Below are positions 52,240 to 59,631 of a stretch of 64,000 nt of DNA, piece after piece; position 1 is the first letter of the stretch, and each line of letters starts with the position of its first letter. Under the pieces are notes generated by a model. That model was not told where the DNA came from, did no database searches, and saw only the letters and a program-made list of their open reading frames with translations. The stretch spans positions 62,001-126,000 of the forward strand of contig NZ_PJME01000011.1 in NCBI RefSeq assembly GCF_002954775.1, read 5' to 3'. This DNA is from Streptomyces geranii (GTDB lineage Bacteria > Actinomycetota > Actinomycetes > Streptomycetales > Streptomycetaceae). The position numbers were made by a program, and so were the translations under genes.

Positions 52240-53555
52240 AGGCCTGCTCCGGGGATCCAGTTCGTGCCGGCGAGGGGGACACGGGCCATCGCGGCGGACT
52301 CGATGGTGAGCGCGACCAGGTCCTCGGGCTCCAGGTGGAGGAGGTGGGCCTTGCCGCAGGCGCGGGCGAGGGTCTGGGCCTCCATCGTCATCACGCGCAG
52401 GAAGTTGGCGAGGCGGCGGCCGGCGTCCACCGGGTCGAGGCGGGCGGCGAGTTCCTCGTCCTGGGTGGAGATGCCTGCCGGGTCGCGGCCGTCCTGGTAG
52501 TCGTCGAAGTAGCCCGCCGCTGAGCCGAGTTGGCGGTACTCGGCGTCGTACTTGGGGTGGTTGTCGCCGAGCGCGATGAGGGCGGCGGTGCCGATGGCGA
52601 CGGCGTCCGCACCGAGGGCGAGGGCCTTGGCCATGTCGGCGCCGGAGCGGATTCCGCCGGAGACGACGAGCTGGACCTCCCGATGCACGCCCAACTCCTG
52701 GAGTGCCTGGACGGCTTGGGGCAGCGCGGCGAGGGTGGGGATGCCGACGTGCTCGATGAAGACGTCCTGGGTGGCGGCGGTACCGCCCTGCATACCGTCG
52801 ACCACGACCACGTCCGCGCCCGCGTGCACGGCGAGCTTCACGTCGTAATAGGTGCGGGTGGCGCCGACCTTGACATAGATCGGCTTCTCCCAGTCGGTGA
52901 TCTCGCGCAGTTCGAGGATCTTGATGGCGAGGTCGTCGGGGCCGGTCCAGTCGGGGTGGCGGCAGGCGCTGCGCTGGTCGACGCCGACGGGCAACGTCCG
53001 CATCCCGGCGACCCGTTCGGTGACCTTCTGCCCGAGCAGCATGCCTCCGCCGCCGGGCTTGGCGCCCTGCCCGAGGACCACCTCGATGGCGTCGGCGGCA
53101 CGGAGGTCGTCGGGGTTCATGCCGTAGCGGGACGGCAGGTACTGGTAGACGAGATGCTTGGAGTGCCCTCGCTCCTCCGGCGTCATCCCGCCGTCCCCGG
53201 TGGTGGTGGAGGTCCCGGCCTCGGACGCACCCCGGCCCAGAGCCTCCTTCGCCTGCGCGGAGAGGGCCCCGAAGCTCATCCCGGCGATGGTGACCGGGGT
53301 GGCGAGGTGAAGGGGGTTCTTGGCGTGCCGGGCCCCGAGGACGACGTCGGTGTCACAGCGCTCCCGGTAACCCTCAAGGGGATAGCGGGACATGGAGGCA
53401 CCGAGCAGCAACAGGTCGTCGAAGTGCGGCAACTTGCGCTTGGCGCCCCACCCCCGGATGTCATAGATACCGGTCTCGGCGGCACGCTGAATGGCGTGGA
53501 TGGTGGCACGGTCAAAGGTGGCCGACTCGCGAAGGCCGTGGGTTGCGGGTTCCAA
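52236..53555 (-). CDS. FMN-binding glutamate-synthase-family protein (GlxD/MgsC-like)
   Basis: TTG at 53555, six bases after AAGGAG; 439 residues. It is the FMN barrel of glutamate synthase: MSFGALSAQAKEALGRGASE, TTTGDGGMTPEE near 115-125, GQGAKPGGGGMLLGQKV near 165, VVVDGMQGGTAAT near 275 and LVVSGGIRSGADMAKALALG. Three Cys of a 3Fe-4S site are not evident. In methylamine-using bacteria the equivalent MgsC works with MgsA and MgsB to make N-methylglutamate. A repeat element sits between this gene and the upstream GXGXG gene. Confidence 0.92.
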   Translation of the reverse strand: MEPATHGLRESATFDRATIHAIQRAAETGIYDIRGWGAKRKLPHFDDLLLLGASMSRYPLEGYRERCDTDVVLGARHAKNPLHLATPVTIAGMSFGALSAQAKEALGRGASEAGTSTTTGDGGMTPEERGHSKHLVYQYLPSRYGMNPDDLRAADAIEVVLGQGAKPGGGGMLLGQKVTERVAGMRTLPVGVDQRSACRHPDWTGPDDLAIKILELREITDWEKPIYVKVGATRTYYDVKLAVHAGADVVVVDGMQGGTAATQDVFIEHVGIPTLAALPQAVQALQELGVHREVQLVVSGGIRSGADMAKALALGADAVAIGTAALIALGDNHPKYDAEYRQLGSAAGYFDDYQDGRDPAGISTQDEELAARLDPVDAGRRLANFLRVMTMEAQTLARACGKAHLLHLEPEDLVALTIESAAMARVPLAGTNWIPGAGL

Positions 53556-53584
53556 GGTCAACTCCTTGAATTGGGCTGAGGAGG

Positions 53585-53641
53585 GCGCCCCTTTAGGGGC
53601 GCGGGGAACTGCGCGACCAGCCACATACGGCCCGCAGCCGA
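53585..53641. repeat. Streptomyces intergenic repeat GGGGCGCGGGGAACTGCGCG
   Basis: A perfect hairpin (GCGCCCC, TTTA, GGGGCGC; 53585-53602) followed by GGGGAACTGCGCGACCAGCC and GGCCCGCAGCCG. I recognise this as a repeat found in many copies between Streptomyces genes. Here it fills the only gap within the glutamate-synthase-like operon and could stall or stabilise the transcript there. Confidence 0.8.
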
Positions 53642-53648
53642 AAAATCG

Positions 53649-54329
53649 CTAATAAGCCGCCGAGTTGTCCACCTTGAAGTGATAAAGCGCCCTGGCGGAG
53701 CCATACCGCCGAAACTCCGAGGGGTCCTCGTCGCGCTCGGCCGCCTTGAGCAACTCCCCCAACTCCGAAAGATGTTCCGCCCGCATCTCCTTCTCAACAC
53801 AGTCCGCACCGAGCGACTTGACCGTGCCGAGGACATAGATCCGTGCCTCGTAAAGAGAGTCCCCGAGCGCCTCCCCCGCGTCCCCGCACACGACCAACCT
53901 CCCCGCCTGCCCCATGAACGCACTCATGTGGCCGACGTTCCCGCCGACCACGATGTCGACCCCCTTCATGGAGATCCCACACCGCGCCGACGCGTCCCCG
54001 TCGATCACCAACAGCCCCCCGTGCGCGGTGGCCCCGGCCGACTGCGACGCGTTCCCCCGGACCCGAACCGTCCCGGACATCATGTTCTCGGCGACACCGG
54101 TACCCGCATTGCCATGAACAGTGACCGTCGCCCGCTGGTTCATCCCGGCGCAGTAATAGCCGACGTGCCCCTCGATATCGACGGCGAGATCCTCCCGCAC
54201 GCCGCAGGCAACCGCATGCGCCCCGCGCGGATTCAACACCCGCCAGACATCCGCACCCCCAGGCGCGTGCAGCGCCCGATTCAGCTCCCGAACCGGCGTC
54301 TCCGCCAGGTCGATCAACGTCGCCGCCAT
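53649..54329 (-). CDS. GXGXG-domain protein (GlxC/MgsB-like)
   Basis: ATG at 54329, seven bases after GAGG and overlapping the GATase gene by 16 bases; 226 residues. It is the right-handed beta-helix of glutamate synthase: repeats such as VTVHGNAGTGVAENMMSGTV, VRVRGNASQSAGATAHGGLL, IDGDASARCGISMKGVDIVV and VGGNVGHMSAFMGQAGRLVV. In the split enzyme this subunit bridges the GATase and FMN subunits. It ends with YGSARALYHFKVDNSAAY. Confidence 0.92.
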   Translation of the reverse strand: MAATLIDLAETPVRELNRALHAPGGADVWRVLNPRGAHAVACGVREDLAVDIEGHVGYYCAGMNQRATVTVHGNAGTGVAENMMSGTVRVRGNASQSAGATAHGGLLVIDGDASARCGISMKGVDIVVGGNVGHMSAFMGQAGRLVVCGDAGEALGDSLYEARIYVLGTVKSLGADCVEKEMRAEHLSELGELLKAAERDEDPSEFRRYGSARALYHFKVDNSAAY

Positions 54330-55174
54330 ACGTACACCTCTTCCGGTTCGGGTTCGAAGATGCGGGCGTTCTCGATGCCAGGGAGGACGTCGAGGGCCCG
54401 GTACTCGGAGGCCATCGCCACCCACGCGTCGGTCTCGGCGACGAGGGCCGGCTTGCAGGCGATCGCGTCGCGGACGACCGCGAAGGAGTCGCCGGTGGAG
54501 ACCAGCAACGTATAGAAGCCGTCGAAGCGTTCGCAGAGCAGCTTCAGCGCCTTCTCCAGGTCGGCGCCCTGTTCCAGTTGGTGGGCGACGAAGCGCGCGC
54601 CGACCTCGGAGTCGTTCTCGCTGTCGAACTGGACGCCCTGGGCGCGGAGTTCGCGCCGGATGGTGGCGTGATTGGCGAACGAGCCGTTGTGGACCAGGCA
54701 TTGGCCGGGGCCGACCGAGAAGGGGTGGGCGCCCTCCGGCGTCACGGCGGACTCGGTGGCCATCCGGGTGTGGCCGACGCCCTGCCAGCCGGTGACGTCG
54801 GCGAGCCCGAAGGCGTCCGCCAACTCCACCGGATTTCCAGTGCCCTTGAGCACGGCGAACCCCTCGCCGGAGCCGATGACCCGGGCGTGGGGCAATGCGG
54901 TCGCGAGCTGGTCGATGTCCGCGTGGACGACAGTCGTGGCGTCGGCGTCGTAGGCCCGAACGCCTGGCATGACCGCCTCGACCTCGGCCTTCGAGGTGCC
55001 CAGCAGCGAGACGACGGTCCGTCCCGGCGGGGACAGGCGCGGGTCGCCGTAGACCGCGACGCCCGCCGAGTCGGGGCCGCGTTCGACGACCTGGCCGAGC
55101 ATCGCGGTGAGCAGCTCGCCGAGCCGGGGTTCGAGTGAGGGCTCCCTCAGATGGAGCCCCACGATTCCGCACAT
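54314..55174 (-). CDS. Class II glutamine amidotransferase-like subunit (GlxB/MgsA-like)
   Basis: 286 residues from the ATG at 55174. Cys2 follows the initiator Met (MCGIVGLHL), the N-terminal nucleophile of class II amidotransferases; other marks are VERGPDSAGVAVYGDP, GVGHTRMATESAVTPEGAHP and LVHNGSFANHATIRREL. It would release the amine (methylamine or ammonia) from a gamma-glutamyl amide and channel it to the FMN subunit. It lies 36 bases after the glutamine-synthetase-like gene. Confidence 0.92.
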   Translation of the reverse strand: MCGIVGLHLREPSLEPRLGELLTAMLGQVVERGPDSAGVAVYGDPRLSPPGRTVVSLLGTSKAEVEAVMPGVRAYDADATTVVHADIDQLATALPHARVIGSGEGFAVLKGTGNPVELADAFGLADVTGWQGVGHTRMATESAVTPEGAHPFSVGPGQCLVHNGSFANHATIRRELRAQGVQFDSENDSEVGARFVAHQLEQGADLEKALKLLCERFDGFYTLLVSTGDSFAVVRDAIACKPALVAETDAWVAMASEYRALDVLPGIENARIFEPEPEEVYVWRRR

Positions 55175-55210
55175 CTCGTCAAGTCCCTTCAGGCGGAGGT
55201 CGGACAGAGA

Positions 55211-56554
55211 TCAGAAGGCAGTCAGATAGCGGTCCAGCTCCCAGGGGCCGACCGTCGCGTGCCAGTCGAAGAACTCCTCGCGTTTGAGGTCGGCGAAGTA
55301 CCCGCTCACGCCGGTACCGACCGCGTCCAGCGCGCCGCTGATCACCTCGTCGGCCTGGAGCGCCTCGACGGCGTGCAGCAGGGTCGGCGGGAGTTCAGGG
55401 CCCTTGCCGGCCGCGCCGGGCTCGCCCGGGTCGAGGCCGCGTTCGATGCCGTCGAGGCCCGCTGCGAGGGCGACGGCAGCGGCCAGGTACGGATTGGCGG
55501 CGCCGTCTCCGCCGCGCAGTTCGACGCGGTTGCCGTCGGGGACGCGGACGAAGTGGGTGCGGTCGTTGCCGCCGTAGCTCGCGACGCGCGGTGTCCAGGT
55601 GGCGCCCGAGCGGGTCGAGATCGCGCCCGTGCGCTTGTAGGAGTTGACGGTCGGGGCGATGACCGCCTGCAACGCCCGCGCGTGCTCGACGATCCCGGCG
55701 ACGAAGGAGTAGGCGAGCGGGGAGAGTCCGAGGCCACGCTCGTCGGTGGCGTCGGGGAAGGCTGGCTCCTCCCCCCGCCACAGGGACATGTGCATGTGCA
55801 TGCCCGTGCCGGTGCGGTCGGTGAACGGCTTCGGCATGAACGTGGCCGTCATGCCCCGCTGTTCGGCCAGCATCGACACCAGGTACCGCATGGTGATGAC
55901 CCGGTCGGCGGTCGTGAGGGCGTCGGCGTGCTTGAAGTTCTGCTCGAACTGGCCGTTGCCGTCCTCGTGGTCGTTGGCGTAGTTGCCCCAGCCGAGGGAG
56001 TTCATGGCAGTGGAGACGGCGGTGAGGTGGTCGTACATCCGGGTCAACCCGCGTGCGTCGTAACAGGGTTGGGCGGCGGTGTCCCGGGAGTCGGCGACGC
56101 GCAGCACACCGTGCTCGTCCCGGTTGACGAGGAAGTACTCGACCTCGGCGCCCACGGACAGCGACAGCCCCGAGGCGGCGGCCCGCTCCAGCTGTCGGCG
56201 CAGGATGACGCGCGGGGCGTAGGGCCAGGGCTCGCCCTCGACGTACGGGTCGCAGTGGACGAGGGCGAGGCCGGGCTTGACGAAGGGGACGGGGGTGTAC
56301 GAGGACGCGTCGGGGCGGGCGATCACATCGGGGTCGCTGGGCTGCTGGCCGAGCGCACCGGCCGCGTACCCGGCGAACCCGACGCCCTCGTCCCGGAGTT
56401 CCTCGACGGCCTGGGCCGGGACGAGCTTGGCGCACGGTTTGCCGGTCAGGTCGACGAAGACGGCGAGGACGAACTCGATGCCGTCGGCGCGAACCAGTTC
56501 GGCGAGATCCGGAACATCGGGAAGACCGGCGAGATCGGGGGCGGCGGTCACCAT
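55211..56554 (-). CDS. Type III glutamine synthetase-like / gamma-glutamylmethylamide synthetase (GmaS/GlnT type)
   Basis: ATG at 56554 after AAGGAGGGG; 447 residues. Glutamine-synthetase fold: LSVGAEVEYFLV (metal Glu) near 130, NDHEDGNGQFEQNFKHADAL near 195, FMPKPFTDRTGTGMHMHMSL near 240 with the catalytic-site His, NSYKRTGA near 305 and RVELRGGDGAANPYLAAAVA near 345. The type III branch includes gamma-glutamylmethylamide synthetase, which joins methylamine to glutamate with ATP. It is the first gene of a seven-gene operon; the three next genes form the matching N-methylglutamate synthase. Ordinary glutamine synthesis or another amine as substrate cannot be excluded. Confidence 0.9.
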   Translation of the reverse strand: MVTAAPDLAGLPDVPDLAELVRADGIEFVLAVFVDLTGKPCAKLVPAQAVEELRDEGVGFAGYAAGALGQQPSDPDVIARPDASSYTPVPFVKPGLALVHCDPYVEGEPWPYAPRVILRRQLERAAASGLSLSVGAEVEYFLVNRDEHGVLRVADSRDTAAQPCYDARGLTRMYDHLTAVSTAMNSLGWGNYANDHEDGNGQFEQNFKHADALTTADRVITMRYLVSMLAEQRGMTATFMPKPFTDRTGTGMHMHMSLWRGEEPAFPDATDERGLGLSPLAYSFVAGIVEHARALQAVIAPTVNSYKRTGAISTRSGATWTPRVASYGGNDRTHFVRVPDGNRVELRGGDGAANPYLAAAVALAAGLDGIERGLDPGEPGAAGKGPELPPTLLHAVEALQADEVISGALDAVGTGVSGYFADLKREEFFDWHATVGPWELDRYLTAF

Positions 56555-56573
56555 GGGCCCCTCCTTAGGGTGT

Positions 56574-56582
56574 CCACTGTGG
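56574..56582. promoter_or_regulatory. Short palindrome CCACTGTGG in the operon leader
   Basis: Symmetric element 20 bases before the start of the glutamine-synthetase-like gene, near the ribosome site. It could be part of an operator for the XRE-cupin protein. Confidence 0.25.
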
Positions 56583-56654
56583 TGAATCGTTGTTGCATAC
56601 GAGTAGACTCCCGGGGCGTTACGCGGAGATTTCCGCGGTGGAAGCTCCCCGTAA

Positions 56655-57057
56655 GACTCGACGACCCCGCACTTCGTCGCGGCACAGAACGGACGGTCGT
56701 CGATCCGCGTCCTGGACGCCCGCACCGAGCCGAACGACCCGCGCGTCCGCGACTGGTTCGCGGTGCTGTACGCCTTCCAGGGCAGGCACGACTGCTCGTT
56801 CACGCACTTCCGCGTGCTGGACATCCTGCTGCGCCGCCGACACACGTACCGCTTCCCGCTCGACCGTCACCCCGACCACGCCGAACGCTGCGCGTACCTC
56901 GCCGGGTTGACCGCGTTCACCGGACTGCGCACGTTCGACGAGGAGTCCCCCGAGATCGACGTGGTCCGTGAGGTGGCGCTCGCCGCCGAGCCGGAGGGCG
57001 ATCACCAACTCATCGGCGAGTGGTACGCGTTCGGCTGCGAAACCCTGCTGGGCGGCC
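56655..57057 (+). pseudogene. Remnant of an unidentified gene, lacking clear start and end
   Basis: A frame with strong third-position GC runs from a TAA at 56652 to about 57057. It reads TTPHFVAAQNGRSSIRVLDA, then WFAVLYAFQGRHDCSFTHFR, RFPLDRHPDHAERCAYLAGL and LIGEWYAFGCETLLG. There is no start codon near the beginning (first GTG at 56763), and at the 3' end the frame runs on into the opposite-strand gene. It is most likely a fragment with lost ends or a frameshift. I do not recognise the family. Confidence 0.5.
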
Positions 57058-57072
57058 CCAGGCGCAGGGGCC
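57054..57072. terminator. Hairpin GGCCCC-7-GGGGCC
   Basis: Perfect 6-base arms in the convergent region after the leftward DUF1877-like gene; short but GC-rich. Confidence 0.4.
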
Positions 57073-57100
57073 GGCCAGGGAGGGAGGGGACGGGCGGGGC

Positions 57101-57502
57101 TCAGTCCACCCCGCCGATCACGGCCTCCCCCTCGGCGGCAGCGGCGGCGAAGAACGGGTCCAAGTCCTCGAACGCACCGGCCCAGCCCTCGGCGCGCAGG
57201 CCGTCGGCGACCTGCCGGACCTCGTCCGGGGTGAGCACGAAGGCGGGCCCGTACCCGAACTCGTACCCCTCGACGGTCGCACAGCCATGCCCTGTCGCCC
57301 TGGCCAGCCAGGGGTACGCCGTCCGCCAGTCCGCCGTGCCCTCCTCCGCCTCCGCACGGCCCTCGGCGACGGCGTCGAGTACGCGGTAGTCGTAGCCGTG
57401 GAAGGAGAGATCCCCGACAAGTCCGGGCGTCGGCCGAACCGCCTCCCGCATCGCCTCCAGCAGCGCCGGTCCGATCCTCGCGAGCTTCAGTCGCATGGAC
57501 AC
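57101..57502 (-). CDS. Hypothetical protein, possibly DUF1877-like
   Basis: GTG at 57502, five bases after GAGGGAG; 133 residues. The sequence RIGPALLEAMREAVRP, FHGYDYRVLDAVAEGRAEAE and FVLTPDEVRQVADGLRAEGW suggests the DUF1877 (YfbM-like) family, with DPFFAAAAAEGEAVIGGVD at the end. Function unknown. It follows a decayed gene of the same strand by 11 bases. Confidence 0.6.
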   Translation of the reverse strand: MSMRLKLARIGPALLEAMREAVRPTPGLVGDLSFHGYDYRVLDAVAEGRAEAEEGTADWRTAYPWLARATGHGCATVEGYEFGYGPAFVLTPDEVRQVADGLRAEGWAGAFEDLDPFFAAAAAEGEAVIGGVD

Positions 57503-57512
57503 GGGCTCCCTC

Positions 57513-58122
57513 TCACCTGCTTCCGGCACGGATCAGCAGCAGGTCACGGCCGTCGGCGAGTGCCGCGTCGACCCAGGCCGGGAAGGACTCCCCGAGCAGA
57601 CCCACCACTTCCTCCACGTCGTCGTCGCCGTCCGGCAGCAGCTCTTACTCCTCGTACACCCGGTCGTTGTCGAACGCGGTCAGCTCGTCCCGGACGCGTC
57701 GCAGGTCGGCGAGCGGCACGAGCATCGGGAAGGGCCAAGGCTCCGACGGCGGTTCGCCGTCGGGCCAGGGGAACGGCCGGCAGCGGCCCCGGAGTTCGGC
57801 GAGCGCGGTCAGCCCCCAGGCCCGGAACGCCCCCTCCAGGACATGCCGGCGCCGCCCTGGCCCCTCGTGGTCCGGGTCGTCGTACACCTCGGGGACGAAG
57901 AACTCGCGGGCCGCCCGGAGTTGCGCCTCCGTCGGGTCGTACGCGTCGATCTCCGCCTCCAGCGCGCCCCTGCGGTGGTCGCCGAACCTGTCGTCGAGGA
58001 TCAGCGCGGGCGTGCACCTCGCCGCGCACCTCGAAGGTGAAGTCGTTGTAGCAGCCGTGGACCAGGCCACGCGCCCGGAGGTCGCCGTCCTCCAGGCGGA
58101 CAACGTCAGCACGAGCCCCCAC
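57513..58122 (-). pseudogene. Broken hypothetical gene with a frameshift and an internal stop
   Basis: From the GTG at 58122 the product begins LRARGLVHGCYNDFTFEVRG. Near 58010-58020 the frame must shift by one to continue as LILDDRFGDHRRGALEAEID, FFVPEVYDDPDHEGPGRRRH and AFDNDRVYEE. A TAA follows at 57645, but the same frame goes on as LLPDGDDDVEEVVGLLGESF and AWVDAALADGRDLLLIRAGS to a TGA at 57513. Codon bias is high throughout. Two lesions make it a pseudogene unless the sequence has errors. Family unknown. Confidence 0.6.
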
Positions 58123-58723
58123 CCCGTCCGACGACCTCGCCCTTCCCCGGGTGCAGCTCCTCGTACACGGGCGCGAACTCGAAGGGGTACTCCACGCAGT
58201 CCGCCCCCGCGAAGCACCGGGCCGCGTGCCGGCGCATCCGGGGCCCGTACGTCGGATGACCGATCAGGTCGGTGTAGGTCTCCCGTTCGGGCAGGCCCAG
58301 GAGGTCGGCCGTGTCGGCGAGGTAGACGTCGAAACCGGGGTACATGAGGCCCAGGTACGGCATGTCGTCCAGGTCGAGGGCGAACACCGGGTACTCGCCC
58401 TCCTCGTCCGGCTCGGTGACGGCGAGGACGCGTCGCGAGTCGGAACCGCCGGGCAGGAGGAAGCACTCGGAGAAGCGCCCGGCCAGCCACGCGAACTCCG
58501 CACCCCAGAAGTCGCCCATCTCCTCCCCGACCAGCCGGTCGATCGGCCGAGGCGCGAACTCCCCACCGTCCGGACCGTCCGGGGTGAACCACCCGTGCCG
58601 CACCAGCAGACTCGTGTCGTACGCCAGCCACGCCCGCAGGCTCGGCGGCAACGGCCGCCCGGAGGGGAACGCGGCCCGCGCGAGCACGTCCTCGGCCATC
58701 GGCTCGGGAACGCCGTCCGTCAC
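58106..58723 (-). CDS. Hypothetical protein with SMI1/KNR4-like features
   Basis: 205 residues from the ATG at 58723. LPPSLRAWLAYDTSLLVRHG near 25, then LAVTEPDEEGEYPVFALDLD and DVYLADTADLLGL give a pattern like SUKH (SMI1/KNR4) immunity-type proteins, though the match is partial. The 3' end overlaps the start of the broken gene by 17 bases. SUKH proteins often neutralise secreted toxins; no toxin is visible beside it. Confidence 0.6.
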   Translation of the reverse strand: MTDGVPEPMAEDVLARAAFPSGRPLPPSLRAWLAYDTSLLVRHGWFTPDGPDGGEFAPRPIDRLVGEEMGDFWGAEFAWLAGRFSECFLLPGGSDSRRVLAVTEPDEEGEYPVFALDLDDMPYLGLMYPGFDVYLADTADLLGLPERETYTDLIGHPTYGPRMRRHAARCFAGADCVEYPFEFAPVYEELHPGKGEVVGRGGGSC

Positions 58724-58838
58724 CTAGGGGACGTTCACGTACGGCAGCAGATACGGCAGCGCACTGGCCGCCGGATCGCGCCGGACCACCTCGATAACCT
58801 GCCGTGTCAACGGCACTCCGTGCACAGGACTCACCTCA

Positions 58839-58885
58839 TGTCCAAATATCCAGGTGCCCAGTATCGAGGTGCCCAGATATCCAAG
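58839..58885. repeat. Short direct repeats AGGTGCCCAG and ATATCCA
   Basis: ATATCCAGGTGCCCAG, a second AGGTGCCCAG and a second ATATCCA lie in the leader just before the next gene. The rest of 58724-58896 shows nothing notable. Confidence 0.5.
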
Positions 58886-58896
58886 GGAGCGAAAAC

Positions 58897-59631
58897 ATGT
58901 CGGACAGTTTTATGGTGGCCGCCCGTATTCCCATGTCGCGGGACGGGTTCGCGGCCTGGCTGGACACTCCGGTGGCTGCTCCGGGCAGGATAGTGAACCC
59001 GGCCGACATGTTCACCGGCTGGCTCTGGGACGGCCGCCGTGCGGAAACGGAATGGAATTCGGTCGGCCTGGGCACGACGCCCCGGGAGCACTTCGCCGAA
59101 CGCGTCGAGGATTCCTGCGCCGAGAATTCCGCGGACGGTGTCCTGCTGTACCGGGACGGCGCCCTGGAGGCATATCTGTTCCACCTCGGGTACGACGAGT
59201 GGAGGGTCCACACCGCCCTGCTGATGTTCGCCGCCGCCGGGGAGTTCAAGTCCGGGCCGGACGACGACACCGTGCTGTTCTGGGCGGAGACCGGCGCCAA
59301 CCTCTGGTCCGCCGACGACACCGGCTGGCTGGCGGCCCTGTCCGTCGGCAAGGGCGAGGCCCGGTTCGTCGCGACGCGGGACCTCACGGACACGGTGGTC
59401 GGCCTGCGCCCGGTCGAGGCCCGCTTCTTCGAGATGATCGAGCGGCTGGCCGATGAGGAGGAGTCCTGGGACTGGGACTCCGGGGACGGGTTCCGTACGA
59501 CCACACCCCGCGACCCGGCCTTCACGAACCCCGCGTTCCTGACCACCCCGCAGCCCCCCAGCCGAACGGCCCTCACCACGTGGCCCTCACCAACGCCCGC
59601 TCCGCGCCCGCGAGATGGACGACGGCGGTGA
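58897..59631 (+). CDS. Hypothetical protein
   Basis: ATG at 58897 after AAGGGAG; 244 residues. MVAARIPMSRDGFAAWLDTP, LFHLGYDEWRVHTALLMFAA and VLFWAETGANLWSADDTGWL suggest a mixed alpha/beta fold; the last 40 residues are Pro/Thr/Arg-rich. No family recognised. Its 3' end overlaps that of the convergent SWIM gene by 59 bases, so the low-complexity tail may be an extension past an earlier natural end. Confidence 0.65.
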   Translation: MSDSFMVAARIPMSRDGFAAWLDTPVAAPGRIVNPADMFTGWLWDGRRAETEWNSVGLGTTPREHFAERVEDSCAENSADGVLLYRDGALEAYLFHLGYDEWRVHTALLMFAAAGEFKSGPDDDTVLFWAETGANLWSADDTGWLAALSVGKGEARFVATRDLTDTVVGLRPVEARFFEMIERLADEEESWDWDSGDGFRTTTPRDPAFTNPAFLTTPQPPSRTALTTWPSPTPAPRPRDGRRR

